Counted from the first letter of the stretch, positions 33,820 to 43,402 are shown. The stretch is DNA of 64,000 nt from Hymenobacter canadensis (GCF_027359925.1 NZ_CP114767.1:1612001-1676000); one strand, 5' to 3'. The notes: a model not told the origin generated them from the letters alone. Program-made: numbers and translations.

Positions 33820-33849
33820 TGGGAGGGGGCAGGAATAGCGTAAAATAAA

Positions 33850-33880
33850 AAGAGGTTCGTCTGTGGCAGACGAACCTCCT
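33850..33880. terminator. Rho-independent terminator
   Basis: Stem GAGGTTCGTCTG, loop TGG, stem CAGACGAACCTC, then CC; A-rich on the left side, so it works for the leftward lysine-rich gene at 33887-34003. Confidence 0.75.
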
Positions 33881-33886
33881 GGCAAT

Positions 33887-34003
33887 CTAGTCTTGCTGAC
33901 GGGATTTCAGCGCTTTTTTCTCGTCTTTGGCGGCCTTCTTTTCTTTGGTCGTCTTGGCGGGTTCTTTCTTCTTTTCCTTGCGGGGTTCCTGGGCTTTAGC
34001 CAT
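33887..34003 (-). CDS. Lysine-rich 38-residue protein
   Basis: A very short frame: MAKAQEPRKEKKKEPAKTTK then KEKKAAKDEKKALKSRQQD. About 40 percent lysine, no hydrophobic segment. It is followed within 10 bases by a strong terminator, which argues for a real transcript. Small Lys-rich proteins occur in Bacteroidota and could bind nucleic acid or ribosomes. No homologue recognised with certainty. Confidence 0.55.
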   Translation of the reverse strand: MAKAQEPRKEKKKEPAKTTKEKKAAKDEKKALKSRQQD

Positions 34004-34079
34004 GATGGGTAGAGAAATTAGGGGTGAGAACTTGTTTGAATTAACGCAGCCGACGGCTGGTGTGTTGCCCGAAAACAGG

Positions 34080-34613
34080 CTATGCCGCCAACTGCGGCAG
34101 GTAGCGTTCCTGCAATATATGCAGATGATGGGCTTCGTGCCCCGCTAAAATGTAGGCCATAGCCCGCACGCTCACCGGCTGGCCGCTGGCCGTGCCCTGC
34201 CGGCCCACCGTTTCGGCCGTCACGGACTCCAGCAAGCTCAACGACGCGGCCCGCACCGTATCATACTCAGCCAGGATGCTGGCCAGCGGGCGGGCATCGG
34301 CGCCGGAGGCCGGCACGTAATCGTCCTGGTCGAAGCCGGGCAGTGGGGTAGTGTCGGCGCGCGCAATGCGCAGGGCGCGGTAGGCGAAGATGCGCTCGGT
34401 ATCCAGCATGTGCACCAGCGACTCCTTGATGCTCCACTTGCCGGGGGCGTAGCGCAGCAGCGCCTGCTCCTCGGTGAGGCCGGCCAGCAGGCGGCGCAGC
34501 TCCTGCGGCTGGGCGCGCAGGGCCGCCAGCGGGTCGCCGGGTATCAGCCGGACGTAGGTGTGGTAGAACGGGGCGTACTCGGTGGCGGCGGGCGGGGTGC
34601 TGAACGGGTTCAT
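34080..34613 (-). CDS. DinB family protein
   Basis: A 177-residue four-helix bundle of the DinB/YfiT-like superfamily. ATG 34613 (MNPFSTPPAATEYAPFYHTY) is preferred over the upstream start at 34697. The metal triad is visible: KWSIKESLVHMLDTERIFAYR (first His), and GHEAHHLHILQERYLP near the C-terminus (two His). Members are metal-dependent thiol transferases or stress proteins; here the substrate is unknown. It stands alone, opposite the YkvA gene. Confidence 0.9.
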   Translation of the reverse strand: MNPFSTPPAATEYAPFYHTYVRLIPGDPLAALRAQPQELRRLLAGLTEEQALLRYAPGKWSIKESLVHMLDTERIFAYRALRIARADTTPLPGFDQDDYVPASGADARPLASILAEYDTVRAASLSLLESVTAETVGRQGTASGQPVSVRAMAYILAGHEAHHLHILQERYLPQLAA

Positions 34614-34720
34614 GGGGCAAACGTAGGTATTTTCCGGCTTTTTCGGGTTTGCGCCGGTCGGGCTATAACTCACTTTGGCGTGGCTTCGTACAGGCACTAC
34701 ATTTCAATTCTTTTTGCCCT

Positions 34721-35248
34721 ATGTCTTCTCTTCTCGAAAAAGGACTTTCGATTTCCAAAAACGCCGTTTTCAGCGTATTCCTCAACCGCGCCGGCAAGCT
34801 GCTGGGCCGCCCGTTTAAGGTGGTGCTGGTACTCAACGAAGTAGCCAACAAGCTCGCCAGCAAAGAAAGCGGCGACAACAAGTTCAAACAGGTATTCGAC
34901 GTGGGCCGCACACTGGTGCGCCTGGTGCGCAACTACGTGAGCGGTGATTACCGCCAGGTGGAAACCAGCACCGTGGTATCGGCGCTGGGCGTGCTGCTCT
35001 ACACCCTTTCCCCCGTGGATCTGGTGCCCGATTTCATTCCCGTAGTAGGCTTCCTCGACGATCTGGCCCTCATCAGCTGGTTTATTGAGAAGTTCCAGGG
35101 CGAAATCCTGCGCTTCCGCGAGTGGGAGAAAACCCACGCCGCCGAAGAAACCGACGACATTCCGGCCGCTTCGGCCAAGCCCACCTACGCCGCCTCCAAC
35201 ACCAACACCGAAAACGCCCCCGCCATAGCGGAAATGGGCCACTCGTAA
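34721..35248 (+). CDS. YkvA family membrane protein (DUF1232)
   Basis: A 175-residue protein with the DUF1232 core VSALGVLLYTLSPVDLVPDF then IPVVGFLDDLALISWFIE (about residues 85-125), a helical hairpin associated with membranes. ATG 34721 (MSSLLEKGLSISKNAVFS) was chosen over the longer frame from 34649. The C-terminal 45 residues are acidic and Asn/Ala-rich. Function unknown in the family. The TAA at 35246-35248 is directly followed by a P4 repeat. Confidence 0.87.
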   Translation: MSSLLEKGLSISKNAVFSVFLNRAGKLLGRPFKVVLVLNEVANKLASKESGDNKFKQVFDVGRTLVRLVRNYVSGDYRQVETSTVVSALGVLLYTLSPVDLVPDFIPVVGFLDDLALISWFIEKFQGEILRFREWEKTHAAEETDDIPAASAKPTYAASNTNTENAPAIAEMGHS

Positions 35249-35336
35249 ATCACAGATTTTGCAGATCAAATGGATTTCGCAGATTTCCATTTCTGCATGT
35301 TTGCAGCGCCCGGCCAGTTTTGGCCGGGCGTTTTTG
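35249..35336. repeat. P4-family repeat directly after a stop codon, plus terminator
   Basis: ATCACAGATTTTGCAGATCA-like sequence starts at the base after the YkvA stop codon and runs to about 35290, with GGATTTCGCAGATTTCC as its second half. It is followed by a terminator stem CGCCCGGCCA-GTTT-TGGCCGGGCG (35307-35330) and five T. Confidence 0.75.
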
Positions 35337-35395
35337 TGTCTGGACACTGCGCCGGGCCGGGTGAAATAAGGTCTGCATCCAAACTGCCGGAGCCG

Positions 35396-35403
35396 TACTT
35401 TTG
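35396..35403 (+). promoter_or_regulatory. -7 promoter box TACTTTTG
   Basis: TAnnTTTG match 36 bases before the ATG of the S46 peptidase. Confidence 0.6.
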
Positions 35404-35439
35404 CCTCCCACCTTCCCCACCCTCTCCTACCCCATAGCT

Positions 35440-37698
35440 ATGCTTCCAACCCTCCGCCAGGCGCTGCTGGCTCTGCTGCTGCTCACGCTCGCGGCCCCGG
35501 CCCGCGCCGATGAAGGCATGTGGCTGCCGCTGCTGCTCAAGCAGCTCAACGAGGCCGACATGCAGAAAAAGGGCCTCAAGCTCACGGCCGACCAGATTTA
35601 CAGTATCAACCAAGGCAGCCTCAAGGACGCCGTGGTGCAGTTCGGCGGCGGCTGCACCGGCGAAATAATCAGCAACGAGGGCCTGCTGCTCACCAACCAC
35701 CACTGCGGCTACGGCCAGATTCAGCAGCATTCGTCGGTGGAGAACGACTACCTGACCAAGGGTTACTGGGCCATGGACCGCAGCCAGGAGCTCACCAACC
35801 CCGGCCTCACGGCCACCTTCATCATCCGGATGGAAGACGTGACCGGGCAGGTGCTGGCCGGCGTGCCGACCCGCAACATTGCCGAGGCCGACCGCGAAAA
35901 GCTGGTGCAGACCAACATCCAGCGCATCAGCCTGGCCGCCGTGCAGGGCACGCACTATCAGGCTTTTATCCGGCCGTTCTACAACGGCAACGAATACTAC
36001 ATGTTCGTGACCGAGGTGTTCCAAGACATTCGGCTGGTGGGCGCCCCGCCGAGCAGCATCGGCAAGTTCGGCGGCGACACCGACAACTGGGCCTGGCCCC
36101 GCCACACCGGCGACTTCAGCATCTTCCGCATCTACGCCGGCCCCGACAACAAGCCCGCGCCGTATTCGGCGCAGAACGTGCCGTTTAAGCCGCGCCACCA
36201 CCTGCCCATCTCGCTGGCCGGCGTGCAGCCCGGCGACTTCACGCTGGTGTTCGGCTTCCCCGGCCGCACCAACGAGTACCTCACCAGCTGGGGCGTCGAT
36301 GAGGTGTATTCCGTCTCGAATCCGGCCAAAATCAAGGTGCGCGACGCCCGCCTGCGCGTGCTCGACGCCGACATGAAGGCCTCCGACAAGGTGCGCATTC
36401 AGTACGCCGCCAAGTACGCCGGCATTGCCAACTACTGGAAAAAGTGGATCGGCGAAAACCGCGGCCTCAAGAAGCTGGACGCCGTGCGCGTGAAGCAGGA
36501 GCAGGAAGCCCAGTTTCAGCAGTGGGCCAGCGCCGGCGACGAAGCCCGCCGCGCCGCCTACGCGCCCCTGCTGCCGCAGCTGCAGCAGCAGTACGCCACC
36601 GTGCGCGACTACACCCTGGCCCGCGACTACGTGACCGAAGCCGCCATGGGCGTGGAGCTGCTGGCCTACGCCAACAGCCTGCTACCGCTGGCCGAAATGG
36701 TGGACAAGAAATTACCCGCCGCCGAGCTGGCCGCCGCCGTTGACAAAGCCCGCGGCGGCACCACCAACTTCTTCAAAAACAGCACCCTGGCCACCGACCA
36801 GAAGGTGGCCGCCGCCCTGCTGCCGCTCTACGCCAACGGCACGCCGCCCGCGCTGCTGCCCGCCTACGTGAAAACCCTGCAGCAGCAGTACGCTGCCAAA
36901 GGCGGCTGGAACGCCTACGTGGCCCAGCTCTACGGTAAGTCGCGCCTGACCAGCAACGAAAGCGCCCAGGCCGTGCTCAACGAGGTAGCTGAAGGCAACG
37001 CCCGCGCCCTGCTCGATGACCCGGCCGCGCAGCTGGCCGCCGCCATCATCGGCAACTACCGCACGGCAATTCTGCCCACCTACACCGCCGCCACCGACCA
37101 GATTGCGCTGTTGCAGCGCACCTACGTAGCCGGCCTGCGCCAGCAGCAAACCACCCGCAAGTTCTACCCCGACGCCAACTCCACCCTACGCGTGGCCTAC
37201 GGGCAGGTGCAGCCCTACGCCCCCGCCGATGGCACGAAGTACGACTTCTACACCACCCTCGACGGCATCATGGAAAAGGCCGACCCCACCAACCCCGATT
37301 TTGAGGTGCCAGCCCGCCTCGCCGAGCTGTACAAAAACAAGGATTTCGGCCCCTACGCCTACAAAGGCACCGTGCCCGTGGCCTTCATTGCCACCAACCA
37401 CACCACCGGCGGCAACTCCGGCTCGCCCGTCATCAACGGCCGCGGCGAGCTGATCGGCACCAACTTCGACCGCAACTGGGAAGGCACCATGTCCGACATC
37501 ATGTTCGACCCCGACCGGGTGCGCAACATCACCCTCGACGTGCGCTACATGCTGTTCGTGGTGGATAAATTCGCCGGCGCCGGCCACCTCGTCAAGGAAA
37601 TGACGCTGGTCGGCGGCGCCTCCGACGCGGCCACGCCGACGGATGGAAAGAAGGTGAAAAAGGCGAAAGTGAAGAAGCAGGAGAAAGCTGAAGCTTGA
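35440..37698 (+). CDS. S46 family dipeptidyl-peptidase (DPP7/DPP11)
   Basis: A 752-residue exported serine exopeptidase that removes dipeptides in the periplasm. ATG 35440 begins the signal peptide (MLPTLRQALLALLLLTLAAPARA); the frame upstream to 35401 lacks a leader pattern. EGMWLPLLL follows the cleavage site, as in all S46 enzymes. The catalytic His is in LLTNHHCGYG (about 83-92), the nucleophile Ser in GGNSGSPVINGRGE (about 660). The residue 18 positions after that Ser is Arg (TNFDRNWEG); in known enzymes Arg at this place marks DPP11 (Asp/Glu at P1), Gly marks DPP7. The tail is Lys-rich. Confidence 0.93.
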   Translation: MLPTLRQALLALLLLTLAAPARADEGMWLPLLLKQLNEADMQKKGLKLTADQIYSINQGSLKDAVVQFGGGCTGEIISNEGLLLTNHHCGYGQIQQHSSVENDYLTKGYWAMDRSQELTNPGLTATFIIRMEDVTGQVLAGVPTRNIAEADREKLVQTNIQRISLAAVQGTHYQAFIRPFYNGNEYYMFVTEVFQDIRLVGAPPSSIGKFGGDTDNWAWPRHTGDFSIFRIYAGPDNKPAPYSAQNVPFKPRHHLPISLAGVQPGDFTLVFGFPGRTNEYLTSWGVDEVYSVSNPAKIKVRDARLRVLDADMKASDKVRIQYAAKYAGIANYWKKWIGENRGLKKLDAVRVKQEQEAQFQQWASAGDEARRAAYAPLLPQLQQQYATVRDYTLARDYVTEAAMGVELLAYANSLLPLAEMVDKKLPAAELAAAVDKARGGTTNFFKNSTLATDQKVAAALLPLYANGTPPALLPAYVKTLQQQYAAKGGWNAYVAQLYGKSRLTSNESAQAVLNEVAEGNARALLDDPAAQLAAAIIGNYRTAILPTYTAATDQIALLQRTYVAGLRQQQTTRKFYPDANSTLRVAYGQVQPYAPADGTKYDFYTTLDGIMEKADPTNPDFEVPARLAELYKNKDFGPYAYKGTVPVAFIATNHTTGGNSGSPVINGRGELIGTNFDRNWEGTMSDIMFDPDRVRNITLDVRYMLFVVDKFAGAGHLVKEMTLVGGASDAATPTDGKKVKKAKVKKQEKAEA

Positions 37699-37721
37699 TT
37701 TTTTGAATACCCCGTAATGTT

Positions 37722-37757
37722 ACGCCCGCCGGAATGTATACCTTCCGGCGGGCGTCA
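37722..37757. terminator. Rho-independent terminator after S46 peptidase
   Basis: Stem ACGCCCGCCGGAA, loop TGTATACC, stem TTCCGGCGGGCGT, followed by CATTATT. Confidence 0.8.
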
Positions 37758-37781
37758 TTATTCACGGCCATTATCAGCTTT

Positions 37782-38630
37782 ATGAAATCCACCTTTATTC
37801 TGGGCAGCGTTCTGGCCCTGTTGTCGCAGGCCCCGGCTGTTGCCCAATCCACCAAACTTCAGGCGCTGGAGCAGAAAATACTGCAAGAAGGCCTGGCACT
37901 GTATGAATCCGAACGTGCTTCGTGGGTGGCCACCGACCTGCTGATGGCCCAGAAGCCCGACATGACCGGCATGATAGGCTATCTGTCCTACGCCGATGAG
38001 GATTCAGTGCGCACGGTGTTTTTCCAGCAGACGGCAGATCAGGAATCGTTTACGGCAAGGTATAGCTTCAGCTTCCCCCGCACGGCCATTCAGCCCGCTA
38101 CCGGCCGCCGGTTTGCGGCCCGGCCCGCCTCTGCCCGCGAACAAATGCTATTCACTCAGCGTCTGCAGGTGATGGAAGAGCTGGAATCCGGGCGGGTTGC
38201 AGGCAAACCGTATCTGTTTCCAAAGAATACCCGTCCTAATGTGGTCCTGCTGGAGCAGCCCGCCGGTACGCGGGCGTACGTGCTTGCCGGTCCGCAGGAA
38301 GGCGGAGTTCTTCCGATTGGGAATGATCTGCTGATGAGCTTTTCCACAGCCGGTAAGCTCACCAAAGTGGAGCGCCTACACAACAGCTACCTGGCCATGC
38401 GGATGCCGGAAGACGGCACAACGGTAGAAGGCGGGATGCACACGCATTTGCCGGCGCATCCATATATCACGCCTACCGACATCTGCTCGCTGTTGCTTTA
38501 TGCAGAAGCATTCCCTGCGCCGCAGCACTATGTGATGGGCAGCGACTACGTTTCGGTGTTCAACATACCGCAACGACGCCTGACCTTACTTACTAAAAAG
38601 GCCTTCGACAAAATGTACGACAGCAAATAG
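37782..38630 (+). CDS. Secreted protein of unknown function
   Basis: A 282-residue protein with a signal peptide (MKSTFILGSVLALLSQAPAVAQ, start ATG 37782 rather than the longer frame from 37734). The mature protein is mixed alpha/beta with ERASWVATDLLMAQ, YSFSFPRTAIQPATGRRF, a long middle (LRVEQP-type strands) and EGGMHTHLPAHPYITPTDICS near the C-terminus, whose His cluster could bind metal. The pattern recalls uncharacterised Hymenobacter periplasmic proteins. No enzymatic motif recognised. Base composition is somewhat less GC-rich than neighbours. Confidence 0.75.
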   Translation: MKSTFILGSVLALLSQAPAVAQSTKLQALEQKILQEGLALYESERASWVATDLLMAQKPDMTGMIGYLSYADEDSVRTVFFQQTADQESFTARYSFSFPRTAIQPATGRRFAARPASAREQMLFTQRLQVMEELESGRVAGKPYLFPKNTRPNVVLLEQPAGTRAYVLAGPQEGGVLPIGNDLLMSFSTAGKLTKVERLHNSYLAMRMPEDGTTVEGGMHTHLPAHPYITPTDICSLLLYAEAFPAPQHYVMGSDYVSVFNIPQRRLTLLTKKAFDKMYDSK

Positions 38631-38697
38631 CAGCCAAGGTGGCTCTGCTACTGCCGGAGCAAAATATGTTGCCACCCAGTCAACTACGCTGAGTTGT

Positions 38698-39294
38698 ATG
38701 ATTTTGAGACCTTTACTCCTACTATGCTTCCTGGGTCTTGCCCCGCTCTCCTGTTTCGCGCAGAAGCTGCAGTTGTTGGGCGGATACACTCGGGTAGGTG
38801 AAGCGTCCTTTACCGGCGCGCTATCCGCAGGTCTGCAGGCCACGTTCCCAATTGGGCGGCATCTGGTGGGCGGCGTAGGTTTCAGGGCGGCCCGAAACCG
38901 GCAGGATTATCAGGAGTTCATTCTGGGTTTGCCGGGCGAGGTCGGACGCACTATTACTGTATATCACAACTTCCTTTACTCGTTGCATGGTTTTGTAGGC
39001 GGCCATATTGCAGTCAGTCAGCATCTGGAAGCCACGCTGGGCCCCAGCGCTGGGCTGTATGTGGTGGGCTCCCGTGAGCGGGCTGATGAGGTGCGATTGG
39101 GATTTGGCTTATGGTCGGGCTTATCCTATGCCATTCCAAACTCCCGCCGCTTTGGGTTAGAGGCAGTATTCCACCCCCGACTGCTGCTGCCCAATATCCC
39201 CGCAGAAGATGTCAGCTTCCGCTTTGATGGCCGCCGGCTGTTTACCTGGGATACGCAGGTAGGCATATCCTACCAGTTGCGGAAGCAGCCGTAG
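38698..39294 (+). CDS. Outer-membrane beta-barrel-like protein
   Basis: A 198-residue exported protein: signal peptide MILRPLLLLCFLGLAPLSCFAQ, then repeated amphipathic strands with alternating hydrophobic residues (KLQLLGGYTRVGEASFTGAL, HLVGGVGFRAARN, LHGFVGGHIAVSQHLEATLG, VRLGFGLWSGLSYAI) and a C-terminal strand WDTQVGISYQLRKQP. This is the pattern of small eight-stranded outer-membrane barrels. Specific role unknown. It follows the previous secreted gene by 67 bases. Confidence 0.75.
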   Translation: MILRPLLLLCFLGLAPLSCFAQKLQLLGGYTRVGEASFTGALSAGLQATFPIGRHLVGGVGFRAARNRQDYQEFILGLPGEVGRTITVYHNFLYSLHGFVGGHIAVSQHLEATLGPSAGLYVVGSRERADEVRLGFGLWSGLSYAIPNSRRFGLEAVFHPRLLLPNIPAEDVSFRFDGRRLFTWDTQVGISYQLRKQP

Positions 39295-39325
39295 CTTTAG
39301 CCTTTCCTACCCACTTCTGCTGCCC

Positions 39326-40612
39326 GTGTTACGCCCCCTCTTACTTGCAGCCACGTTGCTGCTCCCTGCCTCCTCAGTGCCCGCCCAACTCCCGCCACCT
39401 CCCGCCGCGGCGGCCACCACCTTGCTCCTGCTCCGCCCCGCTGCTGTCTTCGATGGCGAAACCCTACACCCCGGCTGGGCGGTTTTGGTGGAGAATGACC
39501 GGATACGAGCCGTGGGGCCGGCCGCGCAGCTAACCGCCCCGGCCGGCGCCCGCACGCTGGAACTGCCGGGCCTCACGCTGCTGCCGGGCCTCATCGAAGG
39601 CCACAGCCACCTGCTGCTCCACCCCTACAACGAAGCGCCCTGGAACGACCAAGTGCTGCTGGAATCCGAGGCCCTGCGCGTGGCTCGCGCTACCGCCCAC
39701 GCCCGCACCACGCTGGCCGCCGGCTTCACCACCACCCGCGACTTGGGCTCGGAGGGCGCCGGCTACGCCGATGTGGGAGTCAAACAGGCCATTGAGCTGG
39801 GGTTGATTCCGGGGCCGCGCGTGCTGGTGGCCACCCGGGCGCTGGTGGCTACCGGCTCCTACGGCCCCAAGCTTTCGGCCAACGTGGAAGTGCCCCAGGG
39901 CGCCCAGGAAGCCGACGGCCCCGAAGGTGTGGTGCGCGCCACCCGAGAGCAGATCGGCAAGGGTGCCGACGTTATCAAGGTGTACGCCGACTACCGCTGG
40001 GGCAAGGACGAACCCAGCCGCCCCACCTTCTCGCAGGAAGAGCTGAACCTGATTGTGCAGACCGCCAACAGCGCTGGCCGCCCTGTGGTGGCCCACGCCA
40101 GCACGCCCGAAGGCATGCGCCGCGCCACGCTGGCCAGCGTCCAGACCATCGAGCACGGCGACGGCGGCACGCTGGAAGTGTTCCGGCTGATGAAGCAGCG
40201 CGGCGTGGCCCTCTGCCCCACCGTAGCGGCCGGCGACGCCACCGCCCAGTACAAAGGCTGGCGCAAAGGCCAGGACCCAGAGCCCGACCGGATTCAACAG
40301 AAGCGCCTGAGCATGAAGGCCGCCCGCCAAAGCGGCGTACTGCTGGCCTTCGGCGGCGACGTCGGCGTATTCGCCCACGGCGACAACGTGCGCGAAGCCG
40401 AGTTACTGGTGCGCGAATACGGCTTCACGCCGCTGGAAGTGCTGCGCGGCTTCACCAGCGGCAACGCCCGCATCTTCCAGCTCCCCGACCGCGGCCGCCT
40501 GCAGCCCGGCCTCCTCGCCGACCTCGTGGTCGTGCAGGGCGACCCCACGCAGGACGTGGCCGCCCTACGGCAGGTGAAGTTGGTGCTGAAAGGCGGCGTG
40601 GAAGTAAAATAA
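39326..40612 (+). CDS. Secreted amidohydrolase (imidazolonepropionase-like)
   Basis: A 428-residue metal-dependent hydrolase starting at GTG 39326, which opens the signal peptide MLRPLLLAATLLLPASSVPAQ. Amidohydrolase motifs: PGLIEGHSHLLLH (first metal site), KVYADYRW (bridging Lys region), PVVAHASTPEGMRRA, QTIEHGDGG and LLAFGGDVGVFAHGDN with the catalytic Asp. The C-terminus GRLQPGLLADLVVVQGDPTQD is the second sheet. Similar Bacteroidota proteins act on dipeptides (Xaa-Pro) or N-acyl compounds in the periplasm; substrate is not deducible. Confidence 0.92.
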   Translation: MLRPLLLAATLLLPASSVPAQLPPPPAAAATTLLLLRPAAVFDGETLHPGWAVLVENDRIRAVGPAAQLTAPAGARTLELPGLTLLPGLIEGHSHLLLHPYNEAPWNDQVLLESEALRVARATAHARTTLAAGFTTTRDLGSEGAGYADVGVKQAIELGLIPGPRVLVATRALVATGSYGPKLSANVEVPQGAQEADGPEGVVRATREQIGKGADVIKVYADYRWGKDEPSRPTFSQEELNLIVQTANSAGRPVVAHASTPEGMRRATLASVQTIEHGDGGTLEVFRLMKQRGVALCPTVAAGDATAQYKGWRKGQDPEPDRIQQKRLSMKAARQSGVLLAFGGDVGVFAHGDNVREAELLVREYGFTPLEVLRGFTSGNARIFQLPDRGRLQPGLLADLVVVQGDPTQDVAALRQVKLVLKGGVEVK

Positions 40613-40623
40613 TCCAACCTCCT

Positions 40624-41088
40624 ATGCAGTCAGCATTGTCCCAATTGATCTATAATTCATTGCCCTACTTTGTGCCGGAAGACGCAACGGAAGACAGTGT
40701 ACATGCCACCCTACTTGCAGACAACTTACCGGATGCTTTAGCCACTCAGCTTGTACTGTTCATTCCCATTGCTTTTGGCAGAGCTTTCCTTCGAAAATTT
40801 CCTCTGGAATTTCCTCCCACATTCACCTTACAATACTCAAATGGGGAAGTTGTCAATGACTTGTTGTTTGCCGATGAACCTGTATATCTCGCAGCAGCAA
40901 AAGTTGCGGAAGACATTATTGAAAAGGGCGCGTGGTCAGAAAATTTTCATTTCGAAATTGCTGCATGGAGTTCTGAAGTAGACGCTGTCAGCCAAGCACT
41001 TGTGGAAGGAAATAAGGTTGAATTTCTATCCTTAGGTGCGTTAAATGTGTTTGGGGACATTGGTCCACGTCCAATTCACCGCAGTTGA
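40624..41088 (+). CDS. AT-rich hypothetical protein
   Basis: A 154-residue cytoplasmic protein starting 12 bases after the amidohydrolase. It is clearly AT-richer than its neighbours and uses A/T-ending codons, which suggests horizontal transfer. The sequence is acidic with aromatic patches (LIYNSLPYFVPEDATED, FAEDEPVYLAAAKVAEDII-type helices). The size, acidity and isolation are like immunity proteins of polymorphic toxins, but no family is recognised and no toxin gene is adjacent, so no function is assigned. Confidence 0.7.
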   Translation: MQSALSQLIYNSLPYFVPEDATEDSVHATLLADNLPDALATQLVLFIPIAFGRAFLRKFPLEFPPTFTLQYSNGEVVNDLLFADEPVYLAAAKVAEDIIEKGAWSENFHFEIAAWSSEVDAVSQALVEGNKVEFLSLGALNVFGDIGPRPIHRS

Positions 41089-41100
41089 ATGGCCGGAGGC

Positions 41101-41856
41101 CTACGGCCGTTCTATCCCCAGTTCCTGCAGCTGCCCGGCGTATTGGTCGTAAATCACGCGCAGGTCGTTGGCGTGCTTGTCGGCGTCCACCCCGATGCTG
41201 ACGTTGCTGGTGTGGAAGCGGTGCAGGTGGCTGATGTGGGGCGAGAGTACCGGCAGGTGACCGGCCAGCAGAAACCGCACGTAGAGGTCCAGGTCTTCGG
41301 CCATGGTGATTTCCTCGCTGTAGCCGCCCACTTCCTCAAACAGCGCCCGGCTGTAGCACACGTTGCCCTGGATGAAGTGCTCGGCCCGGAAGATGGCGCG
41401 CAGCATGTCGGTGGGCGTATCAAACTTCCAGGCGTAGTAGTCCTCGCCGGGCATATAGCGCTTTTCTTCGTCTACGCGCAGGAAATCGGCCACAAACCAG
41501 GCCTGGCCGGGGTGGCGCTGCACGAGGTCGGCGTAGTTGTGGAGGCAGCGCTGCAGCAGCAGGTCGTCGTCGTCGAGGGGCACCAGCCAGCCATCGGCGG
41601 GCGTGTCCTGGATGAGCAGGTTGCGGGCCGGGCCGGGCAGCAGCTTGGTGGCTTGGCTGACGACGCGCAGCGGCGCGCCGCCGGAGCCGGCGGCCTCGCG
41701 TAGCCAAACGGCGGTATCGTCAGTGGAGGCGTTTTCGCAGATCAGGTGCTCGAATTCAAAGTCCAGGGGAGCCGAAACGGAAGCCCGGACGCTGGCCACC
41801 GCCTCGGGCAGAAACTGGCGACGGTTGTGGGTAGGCGTGATAACTGTGAAGCGCAT
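41101..41856 (-). CDS. Glycosyltransferase family 2
   Basis: A 251-residue GT-A fold glycosyltransferase. ATG 41856 gives MRFTVITPTHNRRQFLPEAV, the standard nucleotide-sugar binding start; the longer frame to 41934 is not needed. LICENASTDDTAVWL and LVPLDDDDLLLQRCL (the DXD-like metal site) follow, with EEVGGYSEEITMAEDLDLYVRFL as the acceptor-side catalytic segment. It probably adds sugars to envelope polysaccharide. It is isolated and divergent from the DUF1571 gene. Confidence 0.9.
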   Translation of the reverse strand: MRFTVITPTHNRRQFLPEAVASVRASVSAPLDFEFEHLICENASTDDTAVWLREAAGSGGAPLRVVSQATKLLPGPARNLLIQDTPADGWLVPLDDDDLLLQRCLHNYADLVQRHPGQAWFVADFLRVDEEKRYMPGEDYYAWKFDTPTDMLRAIFRAEHFIQGNVCYSRALFEEVGGYSEEITMAEDLDLYVRFLLAGHLPVLSPHISHLHRFHTSNVSIGVDADKHANDLRVIYDQYAGQLQELGIERP

Positions 41857-42046
41857 GGTATGGAGGTGCAGAAGGAAAAAGGTGCACTGGTTATTCCGGT
41901 TCCGGCCCAAAAAAGTTGCCGGGGCAAGCGGCATTTCCCAACTCGCCCGGCCTGCCCGGCGTTACGGGCCTATCCTTATCTTGCCATTTGTTCCGGCCCG
42001 GTTTGTGCGTAGCGGCCACCTGTACTTGATTTTGCCTACCTGCTTC

Positions 42047-42913
<867 letters not shown>

Positions 42914-42918
42914 AAGCC

Positions 42919-43058
42919 CGTCATGCAGAGGCCGAAGGCCGAAGCATCTCGCCAGTGTGGTAACTGTCATGCAGAGCTGAGCGAAGCATCTCGCCAGTGT
43001 GGTAAACAATGGCTACCTCACTGGCGAGATGTTTCGCTCAGCTCTGCATGACGGCCTT
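42919..43058. repeat. P2 repeat cluster upstream of the GIY-YIG gene (right end convergent side)
   Basis: Three copies: GTCATGCAGAGGCCGAAGG-type at about 42919-42960, GTCATGCAGAGCTGAGCG at about 42966-43008, and an inverted copy ending GCTCTGCATGACGG at about 43017-43058. Copies share GAAGCATCTCGCCAGTGTGG. The cluster begins five bases after the DUF1571 stop and ends six bases before the GIY-YIG stop. Confidence 0.9.
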
Positions 43059-43064
43059 ACCGGC

Positions 43065-43358
43065 TTACTCTCCTGTCCAGCTCTGCAAATCAATGGCAGA
43101 CCACATTGGGTTCAATGCAGCAATCAGTGCCTCCTTCTTGGCACGGCTCCAGCCTTTGATTTCTTTTTCACGCGCAATAGCCTGCACCGCATCAGCGCAC
43201 ACTTCGAAATACACCAACAGATTACACTGGTAACGGCTGGTAAACTTACCGGCATCACCCATATTTTGGCTGTGTTCATACAGGCGGCGTTCCAGATCAT
43301 TGGTTACGCCGGTATACAGCACTGTCCTGGCCTTGTTGGTAAGAAGATAGACATACAT
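43065..43358 (-). CDS. GIY-YIG nuclease family protein, bracketed by P2 repeats
   Basis: A 97-residue single-domain nuclease. ATG 43358 gives MYVYLLTNKARTVLYTGVTN, where VYLLT ... LYTGVT is the GIY-YIG pair; RRLYEH with the catalytic Arg follows, then KFTSRYQCNLLVYFE, the REKEIKGWSRAKKEALI stretch and its Glu that binds metal. It resembles the YhbQ/UPF0213 group found in many Bacteroidota. Composition is AT-richer than neighbours. P2 repeat clusters lie six bases after its stop and about 45 bases before its start, so the gene looks like cargo of the repeat family. An active homing role is inferred, not shown. Confidence 0.92.
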   Translation of the reverse strand: MYVYLLTNKARTVLYTGVTNDLERRLYEHSQNMGDAGKFTSRYQCNLLVYFEVCADAVQAIAREKEIKGWSRAKKEALIAALNPMWSAIDLQSWTGE

Positions 43359-43402
43359 AACTACAGGCGTTGATAAACTGCAGTGGCAAAACTTCACAGT
43401 AG

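Noticed and set aside
41537..42046. 170-residue N-terminal extension of the DUF1571 protein
   Set aside because: It overlaps the glycosyltransferase on the opposite strand and a clean signal peptide starts at 42047.
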